Under the pieces are notes generated by a model, which did not search any database, was not told the DNA's origin, and was given only the letters and a program-made list of their open reading frames with translations. Positions 44,021-54,228 of a DNA stretch of 64,000 nt are shown here, piece after piece (position 1 is the stretch's first letter; the number at the start of each line of letters is the position of its first letter). Source of the stretch: Rhizorhabdus sp. (lineage in GTDB: Bacteria > Pseudomonadota > Alphaproteobacteria > Sphingomonadales > Sphingomonadaceae); NCBI RefSeq assembly GCF_018006725.1, contig NZ_JAGMXV010000002.1:1-64000 (forward strand), in the 5' to 3' direction. Made by a program: the position numbers and the translations under genes.

Positions 44021-44908
44021 TCAGGGGCCGGGTGCCGAAGCGGACGTGAAGGACTGGACCCTCATCAGCTTCTCGGGATTGCTGACGATGTAGATCGCGA
44101 CGATCCTGTCGTTGCGGATTTCGAGAGCGGTGGTCTGCAGCACCTCGCGGCCGTCGATACTCACATAGCCTGGCAGGCCATCGATGGTGACCATGCGCAG
44201 GAGCCGGGGTGGCTTCGGGGCTTTTCGATGGAGACTGGCGTAGAGCCGCCGGACGCGGTCCACTCCCTGGACGACGTTGTGAAAGGCCAGAACCTTGCCA
44301 CCACCGTCCATGTGAATCGCGACATCCTCTGCCAGCAGAGCCGATAGAGCGCCAGTGTCACCATCACGTGCTGCAGCGAAGAAAGCGCGCGCGATCCGAT
44401 CGCCTTCGGCTGCGTCGAGCGCGTACCGCGGCCGGGCATCCTGCACATGTTTGCGAGCCCGCGAGGCTAGCTGGCGGACAGCGGCGGGTTCGCGACCCAG
44501 CGTCAAAGCCACCTCGCCGAGCGCCACGTCGAATATATCGTGCAACAGAAAAGCTGCCCGCTCCAACGGCGACAGTCGTTCCATCGCAAGCATGAGCGTC
44601 ACCGTGATGTCGTCAGCCGCCGCTTCATCCGGCTCGACGTCACTGATCAACGGCTCCGGTAGCCAGGGACCGACATAGGTTTCCCGGCGCATGCGCGCAG
44701 ACTTCAATCGGTCGAGACACAACCTCGTGACGATTCGCGTGAGATATGCGGCCGGCGCATCGATCGTGGCTTCGGCAGCTGCGAAGCGAAGCCAGGCGTC
44801 CTGCGCCACGTCTTCGGCCTCGCTGATGGACCCGAGCATGCGATAGCCGAGCCGGATCAGCCGCTGCCGTTCCAGCTCGAAATCGGCGGTCCTTTGCTCC
44901 GTGGTCAT
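44021..44908 (-). CDS. ECF41-type sigma factor with C-terminal SnoaL-like domain (SigJ-like)
   Basis: A 295-residue extracytoplasmic-function sigma factor. Region 2 is visible as RLIRLGYRMLGSISEAEDVAQDAWLRFA and region 4 as MERLSPLERAAFLLHDIFDVALGEVALTLGREPAAVRQLASRARKHV. A C-terminal NTF2/SnoaL-like extension of about 110 residues is the hallmark of ECF41; it controls activity in place of a separate anti-sigma factor. The divergent COE-type partner gene and a perfect ECF41 promoter in between confirm the group. ATG 44908 is preferred because AAGG lies eight bases upstream. Confidence 0.92.
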   Translation of the reverse strand: MTTEQRTADFELERQRLIRLGYRMLGSISEAEDVAQDAWLRFAAAEATIDAPAAYLTRIVTRLCLDRLKSARMRRETYVGPWLPEPLISDVEPDEAAADDITVTLMLAMERLSPLERAAFLLHDIFDVALGEVALTLGREPAAVRQLASRARKHVQDARPRYALDAAEGDRIARAFFAAARDGDTGALSALLAEDVAIHMDGGGKVLAFHNVVQGVDRVRRLYASLHRKAPKPPRLLRMVTIDGLPGYVSIDGREVLQTTALEIRNDRIVAIYIVSNPEKLMRVQSFTSASAPGP

Positions 44909-44960
44909 CTGCGCATCCTTCATGTGCGGTGCCGCCCACACGCATGACGAGGCAGACCGC

Positions 44961-44980
44961 CCGGATGTGACGTCATCCGG
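44961..44980. repeat. Inverted repeat in the sigma/CMD intergenic region
   Basis: CCGGATG and CATCCGG form a seven-base perfect inverted repeat around a six-base centre (TGACGT). It sits between the sigma factor gene and the ECF41 promoter. It could be a protein-binding palindrome or the start of the sigma transcript's leader; nothing more can be said. Confidence 0.4.
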
Positions 44981-45005
44981 ACCGTTCGAAGAAATTCTTC
45001 CGCGA

Positions 45006-45032
45006 TGTCACAGCCGGACCCCGCACCTCGTC
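45006..45032 (+). promoter_or_regulatory. ECF41-dependent promoter
   Basis: TGTCACA (45006-45012), a 16-base spacer and CGTC (45029-45032) match the published ECF41 target promoter TGTCACA-N16-CGTC exactly. It lies 45 bases upstream of the carboxymuconolactone decarboxylase-like gene. Confidence 0.9.
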
Positions 45033-45076
45033 ATGCTGGATAGCGCCGGACCACGGGCGCGCAACGAGGAACGTTC

Positions 45077-45532
45077 ATGACTACAAAGCATCGCTTGAAC
45101 TGGAATGAGGTGGCGCCCGCAGGCGCGAAGGCCCTATTCGGTATCCATCACTATATCACCCGGGAAACGGCGCTGCCCGACGAGTTGATCCACCTCGTCT
45201 TTCTGCGCGTCTCGCAAATCAATGGGTGTGCGCACTGCATAGACTTGCACAGCCGCGACCTGCTCAAGACCATGCCCCTCGAAAAGGTGCTGCTCGTACC
45301 GGTGTGGGCGGAAGTGCCCCACCTGTTTTCCGACCCATATCGCGCAGCCCTGGCATGGGCCGAGGAGGTCACGCTGATAAGCGAGACCCACGCATCGGAC
45401 GAGGCTTATGCCAAGGTGGCAGCGGCGTTCCAGCCAAAGGATCTGGTCGATCTCACCCTAGCCATTGCCGCAATGAACGCCTTCAATCGGCTCGGCGCGC
45501 CGTTTCGTCTGCCGGTAAAGGCAAAGCCGTGA
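45077..45532 (+). CDS. Carboxymuconolactone decarboxylase (AhpD-like) family protein, ECF41 target
   Basis: A 151-residue protein of the CMD/AhpD fold. The redox motif is in QINGCAHCIDLHSRDLLK (CxxC followed by His), as in AhpD-type peroxidase partners. COE (carboxymuconolactone decarboxylase, oxidoreductase, epimerase) proteins are the standard neighbours and only known targets of ECF41 sigma factors. The promoter upstream matches. Substrate unknown; a thiol-dependent stress role is plausible. Confidence 0.9.
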   Translation: MTTKHRLNWNEVAPAGAKALFGIHHYITRETALPDELIHLVFLRVSQINGCAHCIDLHSRDLLKTMPLEKVLLVPVWAEVPHLFSDPYRAALAWAEEVTLISETHASDEAYAKVAAAFQPKDLVDLTLAIAAMNAFNRLGAPFRLPVKAKP

Positions 45533-45550
45533 TGCCGGGCAGGGCAGGAT

Positions 45551-45600
45551 CCGTCCATGCTCGGACGGCGGGCGGTCAGGAGGGGTGAGCAACCCTCCTG
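45551..45600. terminator. Two hairpins between convergent genes, possible terminator
   Basis: CCGTCC/GGACGG (45551-45568) and a perfect eight-base inverted repeat CAGGAGGG/CCCTCCTG with an eight-base loop (45577-45600) lie between the convergent CMD and DUF2238 genes. No T-run follows on either strand, so intrinsic termination is uncertain. Confidence 0.4.
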
Positions 45601-45610
45601 CCCTACTCCC

Positions 45611-46237
45611 TCACCGGACGGACGTGGACTGCATAAGCTGCCGATCATGCACGGCGCTCAACCCTGCCAGCGCCATCATCGCGCCGATCAGGCACATCAG
45701 CATGTCCCATTGCGTGTCCCAGACGTCGCCCTGCGTGCCGAGAAACTCTTCCGCGCCCTGGCCGAGGAGCATCGCGGCGGCGAACTCGATCAGTTCGTAG
45801 GTGGCGCTGACCGCGAGACAGCAGGCGAGGACGAGTGCAGTCACGAGCTTGCCCGGCGCGATTCCGCCCAGCCGGATCAGCAGTTCGCGCAGGACGATCG
45901 CGGGGACGAAGCCCTGCATGAAATGACCGAGGCGGTCATAGGGATTGCGCGCCAGATCGAGCCAGTCCTGCACCATGAAGCCGACCGGTACGCGCGCATA
46001 GCTATAGGCGCCGCCGACGATCAGGACGAGGCCATGAACCGCAGTTAAACCGAAGGCGAGGCCGGTCAGCGGGAAGCGCGCGGCGGACAGCCAGAGGACC
46101 GGGAGCGCGATCAGGACGGGCGCGACCTCCATCCACCATGTGGTCCGATCGAAGGGATGCCAACCCGACCAGGCGAGCGCCGCCAGCCAGACTATCGTCA
46201 CCACCAGAAGCGGCTTTCGCTGATCGATCAGGTGCAT
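45611..46237 (-). CDS. DUF2238 (YjdF-type) membrane protein
   Basis: A 208-residue protein with about six transmembrane helices of the DUF2238 family. The family signature is seen in ARNPYDRLGHFMQGFVPAIVLRELL (NxYDRxGHF) and in ATYELIEFAAAMLLGQGAEEFLGTQGDVWDTQWDMLMCLIGA. The conserved Asp, His and Glu residues within membrane helices hint at ion or metal handling; the function is not established. It stands alone downstream of thiC on the same strand, after the thiC terminator. Confidence 0.88.
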   Translation of the reverse strand: MHLIDQRKPLLVVTIVWLAALAWSGWHPFDRTTWWMEVAPVLIALPVLWLSAARFPLTGLAFGLTAVHGLVLIVGGAYSYARVPVGFMVQDWLDLARNPYDRLGHFMQGFVPAIVLRELLIRLGGIAPGKLVTALVLACCLAVSATYELIEFAAAMLLGQGAEEFLGTQGDVWDTQWDMLMCLIGAMMALAGLSAVHDRQLMQSTSVR

Positions 46238-46297
46238 CCTTCTCCCCTCCCGGCCTGGTGACCGGGGTCATGGCCGTGCGCGGTCGACCACCGCAAA

Positions 46298-46330
46298 TGA
46301 AAAGAGGCCCGGCAATGCCGAGCCCCTTTC
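46298..46330 (-). terminator. Rho-independent terminator of thiC
   Basis: On the minus strand a GC-rich stem (GGGGCTCGGC-ATT-GCCGGGCCTC, one mismatch region) is followed by TTTTC and ATTT. It is about 30 bases past the thiC stop. Confidence 0.8.
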
Positions 46331-46360
46331 ATCGTTGAACGGCAGTTGCCGCCCTCACCC

Positions 46361-48418
<2,058 letters not shown>

Positions 48419-48495
48419 ATGGCCAATCGTAACCAATGTCTCGCTCCGGCGAAAGAGCGGACTGCTAGGCTGGCTAAAGAGACAGCGCCGTCTAT

Positions 48496-49650
48496 ATGCT
48501 GGGCAGGATGAGCGGCCCCAATTGCGACCTTGCGATCATCGGCGGCGGCCTGTCGGGCGGCCTGCTGGCGCTTGCCGCACGGCGGGAGCGGCCCGACCGG
48601 CGCGTGATCCTGATCGAGGCGGCGCCGGCGCTGGGCGGTGCCCATCTCTGGTCCTTCATCGACAGCGACATCGAGCCGGAGGACAAGCCACTGCTCGAAC
48701 CGCTGATCAACTATGGCTGGCGGGCATTCTCGGTCGTCTTCCCGCTCTACAAGCGCGCGCTGCCCTTTCCCTTATACAGCATCCGGTCCGACCGGTTCGA
48801 CGCCGCACTGCGTGAAGTGATGCCGGCTGAAAGCATATTGACCGGACGACGCGCGGTCGCGGTTAGCCCGACCGAGGTGCGGCTGGAGGACGGTACGCTG
48901 ATCAGCGCCCGGGGCGTGGTCGATGCGCGCGGGCCTGGGGACCTGTCGCTCCTCGACCTGCACTGGCGCAAATTCGTCGGCTATGAGCTGACCCTCGACG
49001 GCCCGCACAGCGTGCGCCGCGCGACGATCATCGACGCCGCTGCGGATCCGGCCGAGGGCTTCCAGTTCATGACGATGCTGCCGATCGAGACCGACCGGCT
49101 GTTCATCGAGGATATACGCTACGAAGCCTGGCCCGACCTCGACATGAACGATCATGGCGCGCGCATCGTCAACCACGCCGCCCGCTTCGGCTGGCGGATC
49201 CGCAGTTCGGCGCGTGGCCAGGCGGGCATTTTGCCGATCGTGCTCGACGGCGATTTCGAAAGCTATTGGCGGTCGGGTGGCGAGGGCGTGGCGAAGGTCG
49301 GCCTGCGATCGGGGCTGTTTCACCCGATCCTGGGCAATTCGCTGGGGGACGCGGCGCGAACGGCGCAGTTGGTTGCCGGGGCGGACGACTGGTCCGGCCC
49401 CGCGCTACATGCGCTGCTTCATGCACATGCGACGAAAAGCTGGGCGCGGCGCGACTATTATCGACGTTTCGCGCGGCAGATGCTGCGCGAAACCCCGGTG
49501 GCGGGAAGCTACAAGATGCTCGAATCGCTCTACGCGATGGACGCCGACCTTATCGCGCGCTTCCACGCAATGAAATTGGGCTTTACCGACCGGATGGCGC
49601 TCAGCCTCGGCGAAGGGCCGATGCCGGTCACCGCCTTTCTCAAACGATGA
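48496..49650 (+). CDS. crtY: Lycopene beta-cyclase
   Basis: Cyclises both ends of lycopene to beta-carotene, precursor of zeaxanthin-type sphingomonad carotenoids. The 384 residues have an FAD-binding N-terminus CDLAIIGGGLSGGLLALAARRERPDRRVILIEAA, the motif GVVDARGPGDLSLLDLHWRKFVGYELTL and MTMLPIETDRLFIEDIRY, as in the CrtY family. No other crt genes are nearby, a frequent situation in sphingomonads. A second ATG at 48508 is an alternative start. Confidence 0.94.
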   Translation: MLGRMSGPNCDLAIIGGGLSGGLLALAARRERPDRRVILIEAAPALGGAHLWSFIDSDIEPEDKPLLEPLINYGWRAFSVVFPLYKRALPFPLYSIRSDRFDAALREVMPAESILTGRRAVAVSPTEVRLEDGTLISARGVVDARGPGDLSLLDLHWRKFVGYELTLDGPHSVRRATIIDAAADPAEGFQFMTMLPIETDRLFIEDIRYEAWPDLDMNDHGARIVNHAARFGWRIRSSARGQAGILPIVLDGDFESYWRSGGEGVAKVGLRSGLFHPILGNSLGDAARTAQLVAGADDWSGPALHALLHAHATKSWARRDYYRRFARQMLRETPVAGSYKMLESLYAMDADLIARFHAMKLGFTDRMALSLGEGPMPVTAFLKR

Positions 49651-49677
49651 CATCTATCAGCGACGGACCCTGCTGCC

Positions 49678-50265
49678 ATGGCGATTTCCACTCTCTGCGT
49701 CTTCTGCGGCTCCAGCCCCGGCCATGACCCGGTACATGGCACGGCCGCCCGCGCGCTGGGCGGGGCGCTGACCGATGCGGGGATCGACCTGGTCTATGGT
49801 GGCGGCCATGTCGGCCTCATGGGCATGGTCGCCGACGCCGTGCTGGCGGGTGGCGGGCGCGTGACCGGGGTGATTCCGCAGGCGCTGCACGACCTGGAGG
49901 TCGCGCATCACGGGCTCACCACGCTGCACGTCGTCGGGTCGATGCACGAACGCAAGGCGATGATGGCAGACCTGTCCGACGGCTTCATCGCCATGCCGGG
50001 CGGGATCGGGACCTTCGAAGAACTGTTCGAGATGTGGACATGGGGGCAACTGGGCTATCACCGCAAGCCGGTGGGGCTGCTCAATGTCGGCGGCTTCTAT
50101 GACCGGCTGGTCGGCTTCATCGACGATGTCGTCGATGCCGGCTTCCTGCGCGCCGCGCACCGCTCGATGCTGATGGTCGAGGAGGATCCCGCTGCGCTGG
50201 TCGCGCGAATGCAGGCCTATGAGCCGCCGGTCATCGAGAAATGGATCGGACGCGAGCAGAGGTGA
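49678..50265 (+). CDS. LOG family cytokinin-riboside 5'-monophosphate phosphoribohydrolase
   Basis: A 195-residue member of the lysine-decarboxylase-like LOG family: VFCGSSPGHDPVHG, LVYGGGHVGLMGMVADAVL, SMHERKAMMADLSDGFIAMPGGIGTFEELFEMWTWGQLG. The PGGxGTxxE motif with the preceding MHERK marks type I LOG enzymes that hydrolyse nucleoside 5'-monophosphates to base and ribose 5-phosphate. The physiological substrate may be AMP rather than a cytokinin. It starts 27 bases past crtY and may be co-transcribed with it. Confidence 0.93.
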   Translation: MAISTLCVFCGSSPGHDPVHGTAARALGGALTDAGIDLVYGGGHVGLMGMVADAVLAGGGRVTGVIPQALHDLEVAHHGLTTLHVVGSMHERKAMMADLSDGFIAMPGGIGTFEELFEMWTWGQLGYHRKPVGLLNVGGFYDRLVGFIDDVVDAGFLRAAHRSMLMVEEDPAALVARMQAYEPPVIEKWIGREQR

Positions 50266-50318
50266 GCGCGTCCGATCCATTCAGCCCGGCGAAAGCCCGC
50301 GCGGGCCATTCCGAGGCC

Positions 50319-50732
50319 ATGAAAGCCCTGCTTCCCCTTGCGCTGCTGCTACTTCCCATTTTGGGCGCCTCGCCGGCTATCGCCGCCGAACGCAAACCGA
50401 TCGATGCGAGCCCGCCACCGCGCGTGGCGACGCTGGTCGTTTATGGCGACGACCCCTGCCCGCGCAGTTCGGACGAGGAAATCGTCGTGTGTGCGCGCCA
50501 GCCGGAAAGCGAGCGCTATCGCATCCCCAAGGAGCTTCGCAACAAGCGCAAGACCGACATCCCCTCGCAAAGCTGGGCTTCGCGGGTCCGGACGCTCGAC
50601 ATGGTCAGCAAGCGCGGCCTGCCCAACAGTTGTTCGCCCGAGGGGTCGGGCGGCCAGACCGGCTGCATGCGCCAGTTCCTTGAGGCAGCCCGCGCCGAGC
50701 GCGAAGCCGCCAAGGCCGAGGCGGAGCAGTAA
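50319..50732 (+). CDS. Exported protein of unknown function
   Basis: A 137-residue protein with a signal peptide (MKALLPLALLLLPILGASPAIA). The mature part has DDPCPRSSDEEIVVCARQPESERYRIPKELR, a segment with two conserved-looking Cys, two more Cys near the end (NSCSPEGSGGQTGC), and a charged helical tail. The pattern EEIVVCAR...ERYRIP is common in sphingomonad secreted proteins of unknown function. It is 53 bases past the LOG gene. Confidence 0.7.
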   Translation: MKALLPLALLLLPILGASPAIAAERKPIDASPPPRVATLVVYGDDPCPRSSDEEIVVCARQPESERYRIPKELRNKRKTDIPSQSWASRVRTLDMVSKRGLPNSCSPEGSGGQTGCMRQFLEAARAEREAAKAEAEQ

Positions 50733-50826
50733 CCGGTCGCTTTTGCGCTACGACATCTGCCATCCCGTATTGCCCCCACTTGGGAGATCGATCGCGCGGC
50801 GCTATAGTTGACGGCGGACCGAATAG

Positions 50827-51582
50827 ATGAAGACGATCGACCCCGAACTGCTCCTTAGAGCCTATTCGATCGGCGTGTTCCCGATGGCGGACAGCCGTGA
50901 TGCCGACGACGTCTATTGGGTCGAACCCAAGAAGCGCGGCATATTGCCGATCGACCAGTTCCGTCTGTCGCGATCGCTGGCCAAGGTCATCCGCTCGGAT
51001 CGCTTCACCGTCACCTGTGACGCCGCTTTTGCCGAAGTCGTGGCGCAGTGCGCGGAATCGACCGACGACCGGCCCGACACGTGGATCAACACTGCGATCG
51101 AATCGGCCTATGCCGATCTGCACCGGCGCGGCCATGCCCATTCGATCGAGTGCTGGCGTGACGGCCGGCTGGTCGGCGGACTCTACGGCGTACGCCTCGG
51201 GGGAGCCTTTTTCGGGGAAAGCATGTTCAGCCGCGAAAGCAACGCGTCGAAGGTCGCGCTCGCCTGGCTGATAGCCCGGCTGCGGGTCGGGGGCTTTCGC
51301 CTGCTCGATTGTCAGTTCATCACCGAACACCTCCGCTCGCTCGGCGCGATCGAAGTGAGCCGCGACGATTATGTGGCGTTGCTGGACGGGGCGCTAGGCG
51401 TTGCCGGTCTGGGCGCGGGCGGGGCTGCGGGTGTCGCAGCAGACGGAGCCACAGCCGGCGCGGCCTGGTCGCCGCCCGACTTCTTCGCACTCGACGGCGG
51501 CGCGACGCGACCCGACAGGCGCACCGTGTCGGGACCGATATCGGGGTGCACCATCGTGCAGCTCTTGGGCCAGACGTCGTAA
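50827..51582 (+). CDS. aat: Leucyl/phenylalanyl-tRNA-protein transferase
   Basis: Adds Leu or Phe to proteins with N-terminal Arg or Lys, marking them for ClpAP (N-degron pathway). The 251 residues begin MKTIDPELLLRAYSIGVFPMAD and contain WVEPKKRGILPIDQFRLSRSL, HSIECWRDGRLVGGLYGVRLGGAFFGESMFSR and LLDCQFITEHLRSLGA. A Gly/Ala-rich linker and the tail TVSGPISGCTIVQLLGQTS, also seen in alphaproteobacterial homologues, are encoded opposite the 3' end of the DUF2155 gene. The two genes overlap tail to tail by 214 bases. Confidence 0.93.
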   Translation: MKTIDPELLLRAYSIGVFPMADSRDADDVYWVEPKKRGILPIDQFRLSRSLAKVIRSDRFTVTCDAAFAEVVAQCAESTDDRPDTWINTAIESAYADLHRRGHAHSIECWRDGRLVGGLYGVRLGGAFFGESMFSRESNASKVALAWLIARLRVGGFRLLDCQFITEHLRSLGAIEVSRDDYVALLDGALGVAGLGAGGAAGVAADGATAGAAWSPPDFFALDGGATRPDRRTVSGPISGCTIVQLLGQTS

Positions 51583-52100
51583 ACGGGATCCTCGACAGCG
51601 TTGAGCGAGGGGGATTCCTTGAACAGCCAGCCCGAGAAGATCCGCCGCCAAGCCCCGTCGCGGCCGCGCACATCGGTCTGGACGAAGGCACCGGTCAGCT
51701 TCTGATCTTCCCACGGCGCCGTCGTTTCGCAGGCGCGGAGACGGACGATCACGTCGCCCACGCGTATCGCCTGTCCGGGCCGCATTTTCAGATCGCGCGA
51801 TTCGCCGTTGCGCTTGTTCAGCAGACCCAGCACCGCCACGCGGTCGCCCATCGGCGTGCCCTGGGTCACGAGTGGCTTGTCGGGAATGGGATCGGCGACA
51901 GGAGCCGCCGCCTGGGCCGTCTTGACGGGCTCGGCCGCAGCCCCCTCGCTCTCGTCTCCTGCGGGATCGAGCGGCACCGCTCCGGCCTGTTCCTCCGACT
52001 GGACGGCTTCGACCGGCGCCTGTTGCTGCCCGATCGCCTGCCAGGCGCCAAAGGCGACGAGGCCGCCGAGCGCGACCGCGCCCAGCAGGACCGGCTTCAC
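51369..52100 (-). CDS. DUF2155 domain protein
   Basis: A 243-residue membrane-anchored or exported protein. After an N-terminal hydrophobic helix (MKPVLLGAVALGGLVAFGAWQAIG) and an acidic, low-complexity region comes the DUF2155 domain: VAVLGLLNKRNGESRDLKMRPGQAIRVGDVIVRLRACETTAPWEDQKLTGAFVQTDV and SGWLFKESPSLNAVEDPVYDVWPKSC. The last ~60 residues are Ala/Pro-rich and are encoded antisense to aat. Its ATG overlaps the mlaD stop, so mlaD and DUF2155 are coupled; role unknown, possibly envelope related. Confidence 0.85.
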   Translation of the reverse strand: MKPVLLGAVALGGLVAFGAWQAIGQQQAPVEAVQSEEQAGAVPLDPAGDESEGAAAEPVKTAQAAAPVADPIPDKPLVTQGTPMGDRVAVLGLLNKRNGESRDLKMRPGQAIRVGDVIVRLRACETTAPWEDQKLTGAFVQTDVRGRDGAWRRIFSGWLFKESPSLNAVEDPVYDVWPKSCTMVHPDIGPDTVRLSGRVAPPSSAKKSGGDQAAPAVAPSAATPAAPPAPRPATPSAPSSNAT

Positions 52101-52591
52101 GGCTTCGCCGCTTCGTCGCTGCCGCCGCCCGACGAGCCGCCGGACTTGTTGATGAACTGGCCGACCATGCCCATCAGATCCATCGCACCCTGGGTGTCGG
52201 CGATGGTGTCGCCTTCCTTCAGCGAAACCGTGTCGCCGCCGGGGATGAGCGAGATGAAGGTCGCGCCCAAAAAGCCTTCCGACGTGATCGCCGCGCTGCT
52301 GTCGGCAGGCAGCTTGAGCGCCGGATCGAGCGCCAGCTTCACCTTGACCTGATAGCTTTGCGGGTCGAGCGCCTGCTCGGCGACGGTCCCGACTTTCATG
52401 CCGGCCACACGAACGTCGCTGCCGACGTTGATGCCGGTGCTGTTGGGGAAAAAGGCGGTGACGTGGATCGCCCCGGCCTTCGCGCCGCCGCCGGTGGCGC
52501 CATAGGCGAACCAGACGAACCAGACGGCGAACAGGATGACGAAGAGGCCGACCAGCGCTTCGCCGATATTTTCACGCAACAGCGATTTCAT
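52097..52591 (-). CDS. mlaD: MlaD family phospholipid transport protein
   Basis: A 164-residue MCE-domain protein with one N-terminal transmembrane helix (EALVGLFVILFAVWFVWFAYG) and the MCE/MlaD core VTAFFPNSTGINVGSDVRVAGMKVGTVAEQALDPQSYQVKVKLAL, SEGFLGATFISLIPGG. MlaD binds phospholipid in the periplasm for the MlaFEDB transporter that keeps the outer membrane asymmetric. mlaE/mlaF are not nearby; in sphingomonads mlaD often lies between NDUFA12 and DUF2155 genes, as here. Confidence 0.92.
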   Translation of the reverse strand: MKSLLRENIGEALVGLFVILFAVWFVWFAYGATGGGAKAGAIHVTAFFPNSTGINVGSDVRVAGMKVGTVAEQALDPQSYQVKVKLALDPALKLPADSSAAITSEGFLGATFISLIPGGDTVSLKEGDTIADTQGAMDLMGMVGQFINKSGGSSGGGSDEAAKP

Positions 52592-52594
52592 GAC

Positions 52595-52978
52595 TCAGTT
52601 CGGGCTCCATGCCTCATAATCGCCGGTCGCCGCCGCTCGGACGCCGCCCCGCTCCAGGGCACCAGACGGACGATAGGCCGCTTCGGTTCCCGTCAGGTTC
52701 GGCACCGCCGGCTGCTGCCAGGCGCGGGGCGCGGGCAACTGGTCGGGAGTGAAGTCGGTGCTGTAGTGCAGCCAGCCATGCCATTCGGCCGGAACCCGAC
52801 TCGCATCATTGGCCCCGGAATAGATCACCCAGCGGCGGGGGCGACCGTCGGTTGCCTTGCCACCCTCATAATAGACGTTGCCCAGCGAATCCTCGCCGAT
52901 GCGGGTGCCGTTCTTCTTGGTAAAGCGGAGGGTGCCGATCGTGGCGCCGTCCCACCAGGTGAAAATCTTCTTGAGCAT
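52595..52978 (-). CDS. NADH:ubiquinone oxidoreductase subunit NDUFA12
   Basis: A 127-residue homologue of the mitochondrial complex I accessory subunit NDUFA12 (B17.2), present in alphaproteobacteria. The family sequence is clear: IFTWWDGATIGTLRFTKKNGTRIGEDSLGNVYYEG, RRWVIYSGANDASRVPAEWHGWLHYSTDF, and the C-terminal AWQQPAVPNLTGTEAAYRPSG. It starts the minus-strand unit NDUFA12-mlaD-DUF2155, three bases from mlaD. Confidence 0.95.
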   Translation of the reverse strand: MLKKIFTWWDGATIGTLRFTKKNGTRIGEDSLGNVYYEGGKATDGRPRRWVIYSGANDASRVPAEWHGWLHYSTDFTPDQLPAPRAWQQPAVPNLTGTEAAYRPSGALERGGVRAAATGDYEAWSPN

Positions 52979-53088
52979 GCCGTCCGCTTAGCCTCTGCCG
53001 CCCATGCCGCGCAACCGTTTAGACGCTGGACCGTGACAGCTTGCGCAGGGCTGAACGCGGGCGACGGGCGTCGCTGCGCGCCCGTTCG

Positions 53089-53568
53089 TCATCTGCCCGC
53101 CCAGGAAACGCGATCGCCTTCGGCGATGCCGTGCCGTGCCGCACCGCCTCCGGCGATCTCGAGCACCGCCGCGACCGGCTCACCCGAGGGGATCGGACTG
53201 AGATCCTCGGGCACCGCATTGGCCGCGATCCGCGCAATGCTGCCATCCGCGCGGATGAAGATAAGGTCGAGCGGAATATAGGTGTTCTTCATCCAGAAAC
53301 TGGCGAAGCGCGGCGGAGTCATCGGGAAAATCATCCCCCGATCCTCGGCGAGGCTGGTGCGGTACATCAGGCCCCGCGCCTGTTCCTCGGGGGTGCGGGC
53401 GACCTCTACGCGGAACGCAACCTTGCCGGCTCTGGTAGCGATGCTCAACGGCACCGTCGCGGCAGCCGCCTCGCCGGCGGCGGCATCGCGCGCGCCGGCC
53501 GGTCCCGGCGCACAGGCGGCCAGCAACAGAGCGGCGGCGACGGCGCCTGGCAGACGCAATGCGCGCAT
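53089..53568 (-). CDS. DUF192 family lipoprotein
   Basis: A 159-residue protein with a lipobox (LLLAACAP), so the mature protein is probably lipid-anchored at Cys. The DUF192 domain follows: VARTPEEQARGLMYRTSLAEDRGMIFPMTPPRFASFWMKNTYIPLDLIFIRADGSIARI. Function is not established. ATG 53568 follows the cold-shock gene stop by only two bases, indicating co-transcription with it. Confidence 0.9.
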   Translation of the reverse strand: MRALRLPGAVAAALLLAACAPGPAGARDAAAGEAAAATVPLSIATRAGKVAFRVEVARTPEEQARGLMYRTSLAEDRGMIFPMTPPRFASFWMKNTYIPLDLIFIRADGSIARIAANAVPEDLSPIPSGEPVAAVLEIAGGGAARHGIAEGDRVSWAGR

Positions 53569-53570
53569 GG

Positions 53571-54167
53571 TCACTCGGCGATCAGTTCGACCGCGAGCGG
53601 CCCCTTGCGGCCCTCTGCGATGCGCGCGCGCATCCGTGTTTCCGGCAGCAGATCGGCCAGGCCCGCGCGGCGCACCGTTTCCATGTGCACGAAGATATCC
53701 TGCACATCGCCCTCGCGAACGACGAAGCCATAGCCCTTCAGCCGGTTGAACCACTTGACCACGACAGCCTCCGGCTCGCCTGCGGCGTCGATCAGCGCGG
53801 TGGGATCGACTCGGTCGGCGGTGCGCTTGGCGACCAGATCGGGATCGGGACCGGTGGCGGTCGACAGGTCGATCGCAAGAATACGGCGCGCCTGCAGGCC
53901 ACGGTCGCGGGCGACGACCTCACAGGCGACACGCGCGCCTTCCGGAAGGGTACGACGGCCATGGTCACGCAGCACCGAAAAGTGGACCAGCACGTCCCCT
54001 TTGTCTCCATCGGTGGCGATGAAGCCGAAGCCACGGGTGGCATCAAACCATTTGACCGCCCCCACGACGGTCTCGGCGGGCTCGCCTGCTGCCATCGATA
54101 GCCGTTCCTGACCGCTGTCCAAGCTGACATCGCGCAACGTCACAGACGCAACTGACTTATCATTCAT
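53571..54167 (-). CDS. Double cold-shock-domain protein
   Basis: A 198-residue RNA- or DNA-binding protein with two cold-shock domains. The first has [29 protein letters not shown] (about residues 38-66), the second [30 protein letters not shown] (about 135-164). Tandem CSDs on one chain are typical of alphaproteobacteria. The start [14 protein letters not shown] is preferred; a longer frame to 54251 exists. Followed by DUF192 with a two-base gap. Confidence 0.92.
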   Translation of the reverse strand: MNDKSVASVTLRDVSLDSGQERLSMAAGEPAETVVGAVKWFDATRGFGFIATDGDKGDVLVHFSVLRDHGRRTLPEGARVACEVVARDRGLQARRILAIDLSTATGPDPDLVAKRTADRVDPTALIDAAGEPEAVVVKWFNRLKGYGFVVREGDVQDIFVHMETVRRAGLADLLPETRMRARIAEGRKGPLAVELIAE

Positions 54168-54228
54168 TGTCGAGACACCCGCTGCTTGACGTGCCAGCCT
54201 ATCACAGCGCGCCGCTGAAACGAAGCTC

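Noticed and set aside
44961..44980. Inverted repeat as an insertion sequence end or attachment site
   Set aside because: Single copy, no transposase or target duplication; more likely a regulatory palindrome.
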